Shown: positions 1 to 8,805, counted from the first letter of the stretch. The stretch is 64,000 nt of DNA from Candidatus Pacearchaeota archaeon (GCA_019659125.1 JAIFVX010000001.1:244097-308096), one strand, 5' to 3'. Numbers and translations: made by a program. Notes: generated by a model not told the origin, from the letters alone.

Positions 1-567
1 CAGTCCTATGTGTCAGGAGAGAATATCCTTGTTGACATAACTGAAAAAAGGGATGTGGAAGATACTATCTTTAACATTTTACGAAGAATATTCAAAGAGA
101 GAGGTAACTTCCTTGACTTGTTCGACACAACAACTATGTCTCTTGACGAGATATTATTGTGGATTGAAGAAAACATTCCTCGCGAATATAAAAACGAAGC
201 ATTGACGAAAGCATACCATGCCCTGGGCAGCGCAGATGTCTTTCGAGGCAGGATTTATAGGAATCAATCATGGAGATTCCTCATCTACCAGAATATCTTC
301 CAAAGCGCAGGCGTTTCCTACTCAAAGAAGACATCCCTACAAGGATTCACCAAGTATGAAAGGCCAAAGAGAATCTTGAAGATATGGATGCACAATCAAA
401 AGACCGAGAAGAAGAAAACCATCGCACGAAAATATGCCACGTTGGTCCATTGCTCCTTCAAGCGAGCACTGAGAGACTTTGAGCTCCTCAAGCCAATCAT
501 TCGGCAGGAATCAGTTCAAAAGCAACTGAAGCTTTCCGACGAAGAGCTCGAATTTCTTAAGAAATAA
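1..567 (+). CDS. rfcL: Replication factor C large subunit, C-terminal part (5' truncated by window)
   Basis: The frame is open from base 1, so this is the 3' end of a longer gene; the GTG at 10 is internal. The remaining ~188 residues are helical and match the collar/C-terminal region of archaeal clamp-loader large subunits, with the typical stretch around AYHALGSADVFRGRI followed by WRFLIYQ. RfcL and RfcS load the PCNA clamp at primer-template junctions. The AAA+ part lies outside the window. The protein ends in EFLKK without a visible PCNA-binding motif. The next gene converges 8 nt away. Confidence 0.85.
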   Translation, partial: QSYVSGENILVDITEKRDVEDTIFNILRRIFKERGNFLDLFDTTTMSLDEILLWIEENIPREYKNEALTKAYHALGSADVFRGRIYRNQSWRFLIYQNIFQSAGVSYSKKTSLQGFTKYERPKRILKIWMHNQKTEKKKTIARKYATLVHCSFKRALRDFELLKPIIRQESVQKQLKLSDEELEFLKK

Positions 568-575
568 GAAATATT

Positions 576-971
576 TTAGTTATTGACAAGCTTCCTAAAC
601 AATCTTGGCTTAAATTTTCCGATACCTCGTTGCCCAAGAGTATAAATCGTTCCAAATTCGATATCGAAGTAATCGTGTGATGATATTCTCGCCAATTCTC
701 TACAATCTCTCATCATATTCTTATAAGTGATATAATAAGAAGATTCTGAATCTATCGCTAATTTAACATTATGGGCAGTTTCAACAATATCAACACCAAG
801 TTCTAAGGGAGAACATTCATCGGCCCTCATAATAGCCTCTTTAACACCTTTACAAACTAAGAGTGTATGAGCAACGTAGAACAATCCATCTTTTTCAATG
901 AGAGTCGAAGGATTCTTACTAAGAGGTATAATGAAATACTCTTTATCTCCAATGATTTGTGTGTCAGCCAC
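576..971 (-). CDS. Hypothetical protein, 131 aa
   Basis: Not recognised. It begins with GTG and has an ATTTAAAT TATA-like box centred 26.5 nt upstream, which supports the start. The product is soluble, with no signal peptide, membrane segment or cysteine motif. A central stretch (about residues 60-100) mixes charged and aromatic residues. The gene looks AT-richer than its neighbours rfcL and sod, as accessory genes often do. It converges with rfcL. Confidence 0.6.
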   Translation of the reverse strand: MADTQIIGDKEYFIIPLSKNPSTLIEKDGLFYVAHTLLVCKGVKEAIMRADECSPLELGVDIVETAHNVKLAIDSESSYYITYKNMMRDCRELARISSHDYFDIEFGTIYTLGQRGIGKFKPRLFRKLVNN

Positions 972-993
972 AAAAAATCAATTAAGAAACGCT

Positions 994-1001
994 ATTTAAA
1001 T
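994..1001 (-). promoter_or_regulatory. TATA box for the 131-aa hypothetical gene
   Basis: ATTTAAAT, centre 26.5 nt before the GTG start at 971. It lies immediately beyond the sod stop codon, so the gene can be transcribed separately from sod. Confidence 0.5.
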
Positions 1002-1691
1002 CTATTTGAAATGAGCCTTGAAAAGCTCATCAACCTTCTTCCAATTAATCACATTCCAGAATGCATTGATATAATCAGCTCTCTTATTTTGATACTTCAA
1101 GTAATACGCATGTTCCCACACATCGATGCCGAGGATAGGAATCTTTCCTTCTATTAAAGGAGAATCCTGATTGGCCGTGCTCATAACATACAACTGTGGC
1201 ACTTTAACTTCAGCATGCTCATATTGTGTCTCACCTCCATTCTTATGGGTAAAGTGTTTGATGCCAGGAGGATCAATGACAAGCCATGCCCAGCCGCTAC
1301 CGAATCGGCCCAAAGCGGCATCGGTAAATGCCTGCTTAAACTTATCAAAGCTCTCAAACCTTTTCTTGATTTCATCAATGACTTTCCCTTTCATTTCCTT
1401 GTCCTGGGTATTGTTCGTCATTAACTGCCAAAACAAGCTATGATTAGCATGTCCTCCGCCATGGTTTCGCACTGCAGTTCTAATTGACTCAGGGATCGAG
1501 TTAAGATTCTTCAGCAGTTCCTCTACAGGCATGTTATGGAACTTCTCACCTTCGGGCTTGTGGATAGCCTCATTCAGCTTGTCAATGTACGTCTGGTGAT
1601 GCTTAGTATAATGGATCTCCATCGTCTTGGCATCGATGTAAGGCTCTAGGGAGTCATATGCATACGGAAGTTTAGGAAGTGTATGTTGCAT
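1002..1691 (-). CDS. sodA: Superoxide dismutase, Fe/Mn family, Mn-type active site
   Basis: Dismutates superoxide to O2 and H2O2 in the cytoplasm. The 229-aa protein starts at the ATG of [10 protein letters not shown]; a longer frame exists, but a TTATAA box is centred 25.5 nt before this ATG. The four metal ligands are visible: H27 (EIHYTKHH), H84 (HANHSLFW), D190 and H194 ([10 protein letters not shown]). The GGGHANH motif and the Gln in STANQD (Q175) are typical of manganese enzymes; iron enzymes place the active-site Gln elsewhere. Family membership is certain; metal choice is inferred from those two positions. Presence suggests exposure to oxygen. Confidence 0.95.
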   Translation of the reverse strand: MQHTLPKLPYAYDSLEPYIDAKTMEIHYTKHHQTYIDKLNEAIHKPEGEKFHNMPVEELLKNLNSIPESIRTAVRNHGGGHANHSLFWQLMTNNTQDKEMKGKVIDEIKKRFESFDKFKQAFTDAALGRFGSGWAWLVIDPPGIKHFTHKNGGETQYEHAEVKVPQLYVMSTANQDSPLIEGKIPILGIDVWEHAYYLKYQNKRADYINAFWNVINWKKVDELFKAHFK

Positions 1692-1713
1692 AGCAAGAAA
1701 AGGCGTTTCAATC

Positions 1714-1719
1714 TTATAA
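1714..1719 (-). promoter_or_regulatory. TATA box of sodA
   Basis: TTATAA inside ATCTTATAAATC (plus-strand reading), centre 25.5 nt upstream of the ATG at 1691. It fixes the start and implies a leaderless mRNA. Confidence 0.55.
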
Positions 1720-1784
1720 ATCTTCTTACACCTGGATATATACATCAGCGTAAAACTTAAATAAAAGCGCTACCTCTAGAAAAG

Positions 1785-2105
1785 ATGAGCTCTACACAAG
1801 GAACTCAAAAAGAGTCAATCGGACACTATCTCAGTCAAAAATTAGGAGGGAAAATTTTACCTCTTTCAGATACATGTGACCGTCTTGAATTGGAAAACAT
1901 TGACGTTCAGTCGGCGAGCCATATAGCTCCATTACTCGATAAGCACTATAGAGAGCAAGGCTTTATCCCTACTCCAATGACTCTTAATTGTCCTGATCAT
2001 CGCATCTATATAAAAGAGGGGTCATCAAGTATTGGAGTAAAAATAGAACCTAATGTTTTCCTACGAAGAGTTATTCTTGAAATTTATAAAGTTGAGTCTC
2101 GTTAA
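1785..2105 (+). CDS. Hypothetical protein, 106 aa
   Basis: Not recognised. It is soluble and mixed alpha/beta, with one cysteine pair far apart (C31, C69). A TTAAATAAAA box is centred about 25 nt before the ATG, which supports an independent leaderless transcript divergent from sodA. The 3' end overlaps the convergent ssb gene by 4 nt. Function unknown. Confidence 0.55.
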   Translation: MSSTQGTQKESIGHYLSQKLGGKILPLSDTCDRLELENIDVQSASHIAPLLDKHYREQGFIPTPMTLNCPDHRIYIKEGSSSIGVKIEPNVFLRRVILEIYKVESR

Positions 2106-2485
2106 AAAGCATCCTCGTCAGATACTTCTTCGTCTTTCTTTTTCTTATCATGCTTTTCAGATTTATCGGCCTTCTTATCAGAATGAGAATGTGAAGATCC
2201 TGAAACAACCTCGAGGCTTCCAAATTTCCCCGTGGTCAACTGTTTCTCACCATTGAATTCAGAAACATAACCATTACTGACCTTGATTTTATCTCCTGCA
2301 TTGACCTTATCAATATCATTGTTCCAGAGGCTGAACTTTATCTCTCCCGTATCATCATGAACGACAAGATTGCATACTCTAAGGTCTTTTCCATACTTGT
2401 TGAAGCTCCTGACATCTCCCTTGCTCTTTACGGTGACTTCAATGTCAACTTTTCCCTGTCCTGATTTCAATTCGCTTATCTTCAT
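2102..2485 (-). CDS. ssb: Single-stranded DNA-binding protein, single OB fold (RPA/crenarchaeal SSB-like)
   Basis: The 127-aa protein begins MKISELKSGQ and has one OB fold (about residues 1-95) with the RPA-type pattern VHDDTGEIKFSLWN and a following NAGDKIKV strand. Such proteins coat single-stranded DNA in replication and repair. After the fold comes a ~30-residue low-complexity Ser/His/Lys tail that ends in acidic residues and phenylalanine (EEVSDEDAF), resembling the protein-recruiting tip of bacterial SSB. The start overlaps the end of the upstream dsbA-like gene by 4 nt (ATGA), so the two are probably translationally coupled. Confidence 0.85.
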   Translation of the reverse strand: MKISELKSGQGKVDIEVTVKSKGDVRSFNKYGKDLRVCNLVVHDDTGEIKFSLWNNDIDKVNAGDKIKVSNGYVSEFNGEKQLTTGKFGSLEVVSGSSHSHSDKKADKSEKHDKKKKDEEVSDEDAF

Positions 2486-3420
2486 TTTGCCAGCTCCGCG
2501 TCAATGGTCTGTTTGAATGTTGAATAAGGTACAGCTCCCTCAATGATAATGCCGTTGACGAACGATGTTGGAGTGCCGCTCACGCCAAGGGTCTGACCAT
2601 AGGCTTCCTCGTCCTGGACAGCCTTTGTATATTTACCTGAATCTAAGCATGTGTCAAATTTCGATCCGTCAACTCCCAGTTCTCGAGCCCATTTCTTCTC
2701 ATTGTCAACACTTAATGTTGCCTGGTTTGAGAACATCTTGTCATGCATGGCAAAGTATCCGGTGTCTCCCTTCTGCTCTCGGACACATCGTGCTGCCTCT
2801 GCAGCTTTCTGCGCTTCAGGGTGAAGCTGAGTAAGTGGGAAATCCTTAATGACATACAACACTTTGCCCGTATCAACATAGTCCTTGATCAGTTGAGGAT
2901 AGGTATCAGTGTAATGTCTTCCACAGAATGGGCACTGATAGTCAGTAAATTCGACAAGGACTATTTTTGCATCCTTATTGCCCTTACTAGGACTATCTCC
3001 AACGTTCACATCAACAGGACCTGTTGGAGTCGTAGTGCTTGTTCCAGGGGCAGTTGCATTACCTGAAAGAGGAACAAGGTCGCTTACTAAATACTGTCCA
3101 TCAGTTGTTACATAAACAGGGATATCCTGCCCATTATAGCTGACAATAACTTGATAGAACTGTCCATTCTTTGATGAAGAGACAACTTGTGCAGTTCCCT
3201 GCCCTCGCGAGTTAATGAATGAGATAAGGTTGTTTCCAGCTGTCTTTTCACTAACGACTGTTCCACTGGTTCCACCTTTGAAAATGATGACAAGAAGTAA
3301 GGCTAGAGCTAACACGATGGTGGCAACAATCCAAGGATTTTTTCTAAAACCATCAATATACTTTCCAACAGGAATTTCAATCGTGTCGGATCGGGCTGAT
3401 TGAGCCTCTTTAGACTTCAT
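2482..3420 (-). CDS. Membrane-anchored DsbA-family thiol-disulfide oxidoreductase
   Basis: The 312-aa protein has an N-terminal transmembrane anchor (about residues 29-47), a linker region of about 85 residues with a short Thr/Pro stretch, and a thioredoxin-fold DsbA domain with the redox motif C163-P-F-C166 and a cis-Pro loop SGTPTSF. It should sit outside the membrane and introduce or shuffle disulfides. VKOR at 31018 is a plausible re-oxidising partner. Start chosen at MKSKEAQ: a TTTAAA box lies 24.5 nt upstream of it, and an in-frame extension to 3435 lacks support. It forms an operon with ssb, an odd pairing. Confidence 0.88.
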   Translation of the reverse strand: MKSKEAQSARSDTIEIPVGKYIDGFRKNPWIVATIVLALALLLVIIFKGGTSGTVVSEKTAGNNLISFINSRGQGTAQVVSSSKNGQFYQVIVSYNGQDIPVYVTTDGQYLVSDLVPLSGNATAPGTSTTTPTGPVDVNVGDSPSKGNKDAKIVLVEFTDYQCPFCGRHYTDTYPQLIKDYVDTGKVLYVIKDFPLTQLHPEAQKAAEAARCVREQKGDTGYFAMHDKMFSNQATLSVDNEKKWARELGVDGSKFDTCLDSGKYTKAVQDEEAYGQTLGVSGTPTSFVNGIIIEGAVPYSTFKQTIDAELAK

Positions 3421-3441
3421 TCTGTGTGCACACATTAAGGC

Positions 3442-3447
3442 TTTAAA
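3442..3447 (-). promoter_or_regulatory. TATA box of the dsbA-ssb operon
   Basis: TTTAAA, centre 24.5 nt before the ATG at 3420. The divergent HerA-like gene has its own AT-rich box near 3474-3486, about 25 nt from its GTG. Confidence 0.5.
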
Positions 3448-3503
3448 AATCTTTTGAAAACTGCAATAAGAACATTTAATAAATTAAAACTCTCCTGAGA
3501 AAC

Positions 3504-4814
3504 GTGGGATATGACATTATATTAGGCCGGGATGCCTCAGATAAAGAAAAGTTTGGTGATAAGGGGCTGATATACCTAGGTAAGGGCTATGTAAAGATGG
3601 GAAACTATACCTCTCTTTCCAACAAGATGTGGATGGATGTCGCACGAAGCCATGTTGTCCTTGTAGCAGGCAAGAGAGGAAGCGGAAAATCATACACTTT
3701 AGGGACCATTGCAGAGGAGCTATCAAATCTTCCCCCTGAGAACTCCCAAAATATAGCATCACTTATTTTTGACACTATGGGAATATTCTGGACTATGAAA
3801 TATCCCAATGAAAAAGACAAGCTCATGCTTGATGAGTGGGATCTTAAAACTCGGCAGCTGCCAGTAAAAGTATTTGTACCTCACGGAAAATCTGCTGAAT
3901 ACAAACAAAAAGGCATCCCGTTCGATCATACCTTTGCTCTCAAAGCCTCGGAGTTGGAGGCAGAAGACTGGATGACTCTCTTCAACGTCGATATGACCTC
4001 TCTTCCCGGAGTGCTCATTGAAACCACGATAACACATTTACGGGAGAATCGTTTATCCTTCAATCTAGAAGATATCCGAGATGCCGTTGAAAAAGACCAT
4101 AAGGCACACCATGAGACGAAAGATATTGTTACATCTCTCTTCACCGCAGCAGACAGCTGGGGAGTCTTTGCAAGAACGACAGAAGGCACAGAAGTTACTG
4201 ATCTTGTAAATGCCGGAACAACAACCGTCCTTGACATTTCAGTCTACAGTTCTATAGGATCATTCAATGTAAGGGCATTAATCATCAGCCTTATTTCAAG
4301 AAAGCTGTTCAAGCACCGATTGGATGCCCGGAAAAAAGAAGAACTTGAAGCCATCCAGCATGGGCAGGAATACTTGGCATATCAATCTCGAAGACAGGAA
4401 CCATTAGTATGGTTGTTCATTGATGAATGCCATGAATTCATGCCTCGCGAAGGAAAGACTCCAGCAACCGATGCCTTGATGCAGCTCCTTAGAGAAGGCA
4501 GGCAGCCAGGCATTTCCTTGGTGCTTGCAACCCAACAGCCTGGACAGATTCATAGCGATGTCATGACACAAGCAGATATTGTCATTGCACATCGAGTGAC
4601 TGCTAAGCCCGACATTGAGGCCCTGAATGACATCATGCAGACCTATCTGCTGTCTAACATCAAGCGACAGATGGACGACCTTCCCTCAGCAAAGGGATCC
4701 GCAATCATCCTCGATGACAATTCAGAAAGGATTTATCCTATAAAGATACGCCCTAGATTCACCTGGCACGGCGGCGAAGCCCCTGCCTCAGTCCGAGCCG
4801 AAGTCATTCTTTAA
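3504..4814 (+). CDS. HerA/FtsK-like ATPase (DUF87 type)
   Basis: A 436-aa P-loop ATPase with Walker A GKRGSGKS (residues 56-63), Walker B in VWLFIDECHEF (about 305-315) and a downstream ATQQP sensor-like motif, all typical of the HerA superfamily. HerA proteins form hexameric DNA translocases, usually with the nuclease NurA in end resection. No NurA is adjacent, so the exact role is open. The start is GTG; an A/T-rich box lies about 25 nt upstream. The short N-terminal beta region before the P-loop fits a HerA N-terminal domain. Confidence 0.82.
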   Translation: MGYDIILGRDASDKEKFGDKGLIYLGKGYVKMGNYTSLSNKMWMDVARSHVVLVAGKRGSGKSYTLGTIAEELSNLPPENSQNIASLIFDTMGIFWTMKYPNEKDKLMLDEWDLKTRQLPVKVFVPHGKSAEYKQKGIPFDHTFALKASELEAEDWMTLFNVDMTSLPGVLIETTITHLRENRLSFNLEDIRDAVEKDHKAHHETKDIVTSLFTAADSWGVFARTTEGTEVTDLVNAGTTTVLDISVYSSIGSFNVRALIISLISRKLFKHRLDARKKEELEAIQHGQEYLAYQSRRQEPLVWLFIDECHEFMPREGKTPATDALMQLLREGRQPGISLVLATQQPGQIHSDVMTQADIVIAHRVTAKPDIEALNDIMQTYLLSNIKRQMDDLPSAKGSAIILDDNSERIYPIKIRPRFTWHGGEAPASVRAEVIL

Positions 4815-4870
4815 CCCCATATAGGTAGTGAAATAGTAAGGTTTAAAAGCCAAGTTTCAGCATTTCTTGG

Positions 4871-5158
4871 ATGAATGCAATAAAGTATCAAGAATTAGTG
4901 GAGAAAGAATTCGTTTCCCTTACACAGCATGGTGACGGGGAATTCCCTGAGAGAATGAAGCGAACCTATGCCGGAACAAACGTGGTAGTGGAGCATATAT
5001 CCGATGACAGGTATGAAATTCACGCCGTCTCCAATTATAGAAATGAATGGTATCACGTGGATGATATTCCTAAGAAGTTTGGGCATCTTAATACGCTTGA
5101 TGAGCTTTTAGATGATATATCATTACCGATGAAATTGGGAGATGTTGTAAGTTCATGA
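4871..5158 (+). CDS. Hypothetical protein, 95 aa, in operon with a MaoC-like protein
   Basis: Not recognised. A small, acidic, soluble protein with a central beta-rich part (NVVVEHISDDRYEIH) and a C-terminal helix. A TTTAAA box is centred 26.5 nt before the ATG. The stop overlaps the next start by 4 nt (ATGA), so its function is probably linked to the downstream hotdog protein. Confidence 0.6.
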   Translation: MNAIKYQELVEKEFVSLTQHGDGEFPERMKRTYAGTNVVVEHISDDRYEIHAVSNYRNEWYHVDDIPKKFGHLNTLDELLDDISLPMKLGDVVSS

Positions 5159-6075
5159 CAGCATTCCCTTTAACCGGAATTACGGAAGCAGCAATGCGAT
5201 TGTTTGGTATAGTACTACGTGAAGATGACCGTGGTCTAGAACAACAAATAAACAGAGAATGGGCAGAGCAGCGAGAGAAAATTACCGCCTCATCTGAAGA
5301 TATAACCTCTGTGGGTGATATGATCAAGGACTATAACCCTATCCACCGAAGTAAAGAATTGGCAATCAAGAAAAATCTATTAGACACCCCACTCATGGGA
5401 GCCCATACAGCAATCTACGGTGCGCAATTTATACAGGGAGTTACCGATAGAATGAAGAAATTCTGGGGTGCCGACATACAAGTAGTTAGTCAAAAATCTC
5501 GATTCCCATCCCCTATATATCCAGGCGACAAAATAAAGTGGCAGATTGTAAATTTCAAAGAGATACCAGGGAAAAACATTGATCTCGCTATTACAGGATA
5601 TAGGAAAAGAGATAATGAATCAAAAGAAGCAGTCAATCTGACCGCTAGTCTAGGAAATAGGTATTTTATTCCAGAAATAAGAGGAGTCCCTATCTACTCA
5701 CAGAGCTACCTAATAACTGAAGAGTTGATAAGAAACCTTCATCAAAGAACGGGAGGAAATTCATCTGAAAAGCCATTAGCTATATTTGCAACATCATATG
5801 TACCGACCACGCTAACGAACTTACTTCTAGAGAAAGCAAATAGCCTGGAGGGGACAAATGCTTCCATGAATTTCAAATTTACTGGAGAGCTGCAACCAGG
5901 AGAACTTACAGTCGATATTTATAAGTTCGAAAAAACAAGGCCTCGAGGCGGAGCATACTGGTATAACATGGATGCCCACTGCAGACAGGGTGGAAAATCA
6001 GTGGCCTATGGTACAATGCTTGCGATAGCCGATCAAGACGTAGAGCTTCCCTTTTCACTTAATCCATTACCTTAA
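5155..6075 (+). CDS. MaoC-like hotdog-fold (hydratase 2) protein
   Basis: The 306-aa protein carries a hydratase-2 style motif, D59-Y-N-P-I-H64, followed by a glycine-containing helix start (LMGAHTAIYG), as in MaoC/R-specific enoyl hydratases where Asp and His are catalytic. The length and a second half with similar predicted strands fit a double-hotdog architecture. Known relatives hydrate or dehydrate acyl thioesters; the substrate here is unknown, and no other lipid-metabolism gene is nearby. Co-transcribed with the 95-aa gene; its 3' end overlaps trm5 by 17 nt on the other strand. Confidence 0.62.
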   Translation: MTAFPLTGITEAAMRLFGIVLREDDRGLEQQINREWAEQREKITASSEDITSVGDMIKDYNPIHRSKELAIKKNLLDTPLMGAHTAIYGAQFIQGVTDRMKKFWGADIQVVSQKSRFPSPIYPGDKIKWQIVNFKEIPGKNIDLAITGYRKRDNESKEAVNLTASLGNRYFIPEIRGVPIYSQSYLITEELIRNLHQRTGGNSSEKPLAIFATSYVPTTLTNLLLEKANSLEGTNASMNFKFTGELQPGELTVDIYKFEKTRPRGGAYWYNMDAHCRQGGKSVAYGTMLAIADQDVELPFSLNPLP

Positions 6076-6820
6076 CGTCAGCCCGATACCTGTATTTGTA
6101 AGGTCCAATATCTCCAGCCTTCTTTACTCCACGTATCTTGATCCCCTTCTTGGCAGTCATGGCCTCTTTCATCAGCAATTCCTTTAACGCTCCAACTTTA
6201 TCTTCTTCATAAAACCCATAATAATGGATAATCCCTCCATCCTTGATCTTTGGGAACGCAACATCGAGGAAGGAATCGGAAAGGTTAGGCCTCGCCATGA
6301 CAATCCTATCAAATTTCTCCTTCAATAAAGGCACTTTCTTCCGGACATCTCCCTGAATAAGCTCAACATGAGCCTTATTCCTTTTTACATTCTCGTGTGC
6401 ATATTTCACGCATTCTTTTCCCAATTCTACAGAAATTACCTTCGCAGGCTTAGCGTGTTTAGCGATAACAATGGCGAAAGGAGCAACTCCTCCAAACATG
6501 ACTAAAACCTTTTCGCCTTTTTTCACCAAGGAAGCAATTTCCTTTCGTTCACTTGCAAGCCGCGGAGAAAAGTAGCAGCTATCGACATTAAGTCGAAACT
6601 CACACCCATTTTCCCTATACAATGCCTCCTTTGTTTTCTCTCCCGCAATGTGCTTTGTAGTTAAAGTTCTCAATCTTCCCTTAAACCGATCAGTCTTTTC
6701 AAGCACTGTTCGTACATTCTTATGATCTTTCAAAAAACGAAGAGCAAACTTCTTCTTATCCTTAACTCCCCGTTTGAACTTCACAATAGCTATGTTGCCA
6801 AGAACATCATAGGTTGCCAT
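6059..6820 (-). CDS. trm5: tRNA (guanine37-N1)-methyltransferase Trm5-like
   Basis: Uses SAM to form m1G37 in tRNA, which prevents +1 frameshifting. The 253-aa protein lacks the D1 domain of longer Trm5 forms. It has the D2 start YDVLGNIAIV, the substrate/SAM segment CYFSPRLASER, a glycine-rich SAM site (MFGGVAPFA), the acidic VISVELGKE motif, the proline motif MARPNLSDSFLD (in place of NLP) and a C-terminal KYRYRADVKV. A box near 6845 lies about 25 nt upstream of the ATG. Confidence 0.85.
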   Translation of the reverse strand: MATYDVLGNIAIVKFKRGVKDKKKFALRFLKDHKNVRTVLEKTDRFKGRLRTLTTKHIAGEKTKEALYRENGCEFRLNVDSCYFSPRLASERKEIASLVKKGEKVLVMFGGVAPFAIVIAKHAKPAKVISVELGKECVKYAHENVKRNKAHVELIQGDVRKKVPLLKEKFDRIVMARPNLSDSFLDVAFPKIKDGGIIHYYGFYEEDKVGALKELLMKEAMTAKKGIKIRGVKKAGDIGPYKYRYRADVKVMD

Positions 6821-6897
6821 AATAAAATAAAGAAGTCTGGCTTAAATACCTGTTGAAAAGATTTATAAACAAATTCCCTCTCTAAAAGAAAAAGAAG

Positions 6898-7140
6898 ATG
6901 GATAAAAAAATAGGATACATTCTGCTGGTTGTTGGTGCTCTTATCGTTGTCAGTACTCTAGACTTCGTGAAGAAGACAATCCACCTTAACCTTGGCTTGA
7001 GCGACTGGATGGTGGCATTGATAGGTGGAATAATCTTTATCATAGGTGCCTATTCTGTGGGCGGTGGAAGATCAAAGCAGTCACAGGAAGTCCCTATTTA
7101 TCACGGTAAGAACATCGTCGGCTATAGACGAGTTAAGTAA
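6898..7140 (+). CDS. Small membrane protein, two transmembrane segments (80 aa)
   Basis: Two hydrophobic segments (about residues 5-22 and 36-54) are separated by a short loop, followed by a basic C-terminal tail. A TTTATAAA box is centred 32.5 nt upstream, a little farther than usual here. It ends flush against the last gene of the four-gene membrane cluster, which converges on it (7140/7141). Function unknown. Confidence 0.6.
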   Translation: MDKKIGYILLVVGALIVVSTLDFVKKTIHLNLGLSDWMVALIGGIIFIIGAYSVGGGRSKQSQEVPIYHGKNIVGYRRVK

Positions 7141-7923
7141 TTAGCTAAGTCTTGACAATTCCTTGTACCAGTATTTCTTTTCTTTCTCAAGCTTGTCAAT
7201 TTCTCTCTGCTTCGAAGCAGCATCAAGATGAGATTGGCTGATAACAGAAATTGATTGATCAAGCTGTGCAATCCTATGAAGGACTGAACTTGCTCCTGCA
7301 GCCTTATATCGTTGTGTGACCCAATATCTGCGAATAGTGCCATCAAACAGTAAGAAGAGTAAAGCAACCAGCATAGTCCAGAAGTAAATATCGCTATGAG
7401 CCGAGCTGTCTGCAGTGTTCCACAATCCAAAGTAAACCATAATGAACAATATCCATCCTATTTTCCTCACAGAGCCATATTCTCCCAAAACACTATGAAG
7501 GAAGAAGAAATAAATAACAAAGGGAAGGAATGCGGTAATGGCCACTGCCAACACCTGATACTGCAATACGATAGTATTAATCCATTCAAAATCAAGGTAT
7601 CTGACTCCAATCAACGATACAACAACAGCAACAACCCATCTCACTCCTTTCTGCTTATCAAAGGTAGGTATTCTTCCAAGGACAAGTTGAATCACTGAAA
7701 GAAGAAGAACAAAGATAAGAAGCTTCTCAAATAACAGGTATCCAGTCCAGGTATCTCCTCCTAAAACTGCCTGGAGAATAGGCTCAAGAATATCTATCCA
7801 GGCTTGTATGATGTTTTCAACAGCAAACCTGAATGAACCATAACCTATATAGGCTGAAGAAAAGCTTATAGAAACAACGAGCGCGACAAAAAGTCCAATA
7901 CTAAGGTACACGCCTCGTTTCAT
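7141..7923 (-). CDS. Paralogous multi-pass membrane protein 1 of a four-gene array
   Basis: Unknown function; about 260 aa. N-terminal signal-like segment, a short amphipathic stretch (AVENIIQAWIDILEPIL), then about five hydrophobic segments and a charged C-terminal coiled-coil-like tail of about 50 residues. It shares with the genes at 7954 and 9517 the landmarks VRYL, then ITAFLPFVIYF, then WILF, then FDGTIRR. The second of two adjacent ATGs (7923) is preferred because a TTTATAAA box is centred 25.5 nt from it. Confidence 0.65.
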   Translation of the reverse strand: MKRGVYLSIGLFVALVVSISFSSAYIGYGSFRFAVENIIQAWIDILEPILQAVLGGDTWTGYLLFEKLLIFVLLLSVIQLVLGRIPTFDKQKGVRWVVAVVVSLIGVRYLDFEWINTIVLQYQVLAVAITAFLPFVIYFFFLHSVLGEYGSVRKIGWILFIMVYFGLWNTADSSAHSDIYFWTMLVALLFLLFDGTIRRYWVTQRYKAAGASSVLHRIAQLDQSISVISQSHLDAASKQREIDKLEKEKKYWYKELSRLS

Positions 7924-7944
7924 CATCTCTGAAGAAATAAGAAG

Positions 7945-7952
7945 TTTATAAA
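7945..7952 (-). promoter_or_regulatory. TATA box of array gene 1
   Basis: TTTATAAA, centre 25.5 nt before the ATG at 7923. It sits just downstream of the stop codon of array gene 2, so the genes are separate transcription units. Confidence 0.5.
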
Positions 7953-7953
7953 T

Positions 7954-8784
7954 TTAAGTGGTAGAAAGAGACGCAAGTCTATCGCGTATCTCTTTGACAT
8001 CATGCAAATATCCAGTCCTTCCCTTCTTAGAAGGATCAAAAGCACTTACATAGTTAGCATTGTGCTGAGCGTAATTAGCAGTGACATCATTCAGCTCTTT
8101 TTGAAGTTGGATGCGATGATGTCCGGCAGCGGCAGTCTGCGCCTTGTCGAGTTGAATGTTCTCTCTAAACTTATGCAACGTACCGTCAAAAACAACCATT
8201 ACCAGAGCTGCTACGGCGGCTAATGGATAAATCCATGCTGCCTCTCCCAGCTCATCAATTCGGGCAATATAAAGTCCAAGAAAAGCGACAGCAAAAAGTA
8301 TCCATGCTAGTCGTCGCCCTGTTTTCCCGAACCCTTGGGTTAAAAAGAAGAAAATAACAAAAGGTAATAATGCTGTAATGGCAACTCCATAAGTCGTGTA
8401 GGGCAGCATGATAGTCTGAATGAAGTTTTCAGGCAAAAACCGGACACTTAACATAGATACAATAACAGAAATAATAATTATAATTGTATTATTTGAGTTT
8501 AAAGTAGGTATTGTCTTAACGACTGACCAGGTAATAACAAAAACAAGAACCAAAAGAAGCAATTTACTCATAAAGATATTTGCGGCAATGTCCTTGGCAG
8601 AAGCACTAGCGGGAACAATCTCACCTACTAAGAACTCAAGTAAAGGACGTAAAGCATTCACAACATTTTCAATAAAGTCCCCTAATGCCTGCCCGATATT
8701 AGTAGCGGCAGAGACTGGAACAACGCTCATAACAATCAAGAATAATGACAAAGAAACAAGCACGACAGGCATCCACTTTCTCAT
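7954..8784 (-). CDS. Paralogous multi-pass membrane protein 2 of a four-gene array
   Basis: A 276-aa protein of unknown function. It has a signal peptide ending near VPVSAA, an amphipathic segment (FIENVVNALRPLLEFLVGE), about five membrane segments, and a hydrophilic C-terminal tail of about 70 residues. Shared landmarks with its paralogs are SVRFLPENFIQTIMLPY, ITALLPFVIFFF, WILF and FDGTLHKF. The conserved motifs lie in and between membrane segments, which suggests a channel or scaffold, but no catalytic motif is visible. It has its own TATA box. Confidence 0.65.
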   Translation of the reverse strand: MRKWMPVVLVSLSLFLIVMSVVPVSAATNIGQALGDFIENVVNALRPLLEFLVGEIVPASASAKDIAANIFMSKLLLLVLVFVITWSVVKTIPTLNSNNTIIIIISVIVSMLSVRFLPENFIQTIMLPYTTYGVAITALLPFVIFFFLTQGFGKTGRRLAWILFAVAFLGLYIARIDELGEAAWIYPLAAVAALVMVVFDGTLHKFRENIQLDKAQTAAAGHHRIQLQKELNDVTANYAQHNANYVSAFDPSKKGRTGYLHDVKEIRDRLASLSTT

Positions 8785-8805
8785 TACTGGGAAAGCAATA
8801 AAAGG

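Noticed and set aside
867-1157. Plus-strand open frame of 96 codons
   Set aside because: Overlaps sodA and the 131-aa gene on the other strand, both of which have supporting promoters or conserved motifs; low-complexity translation.
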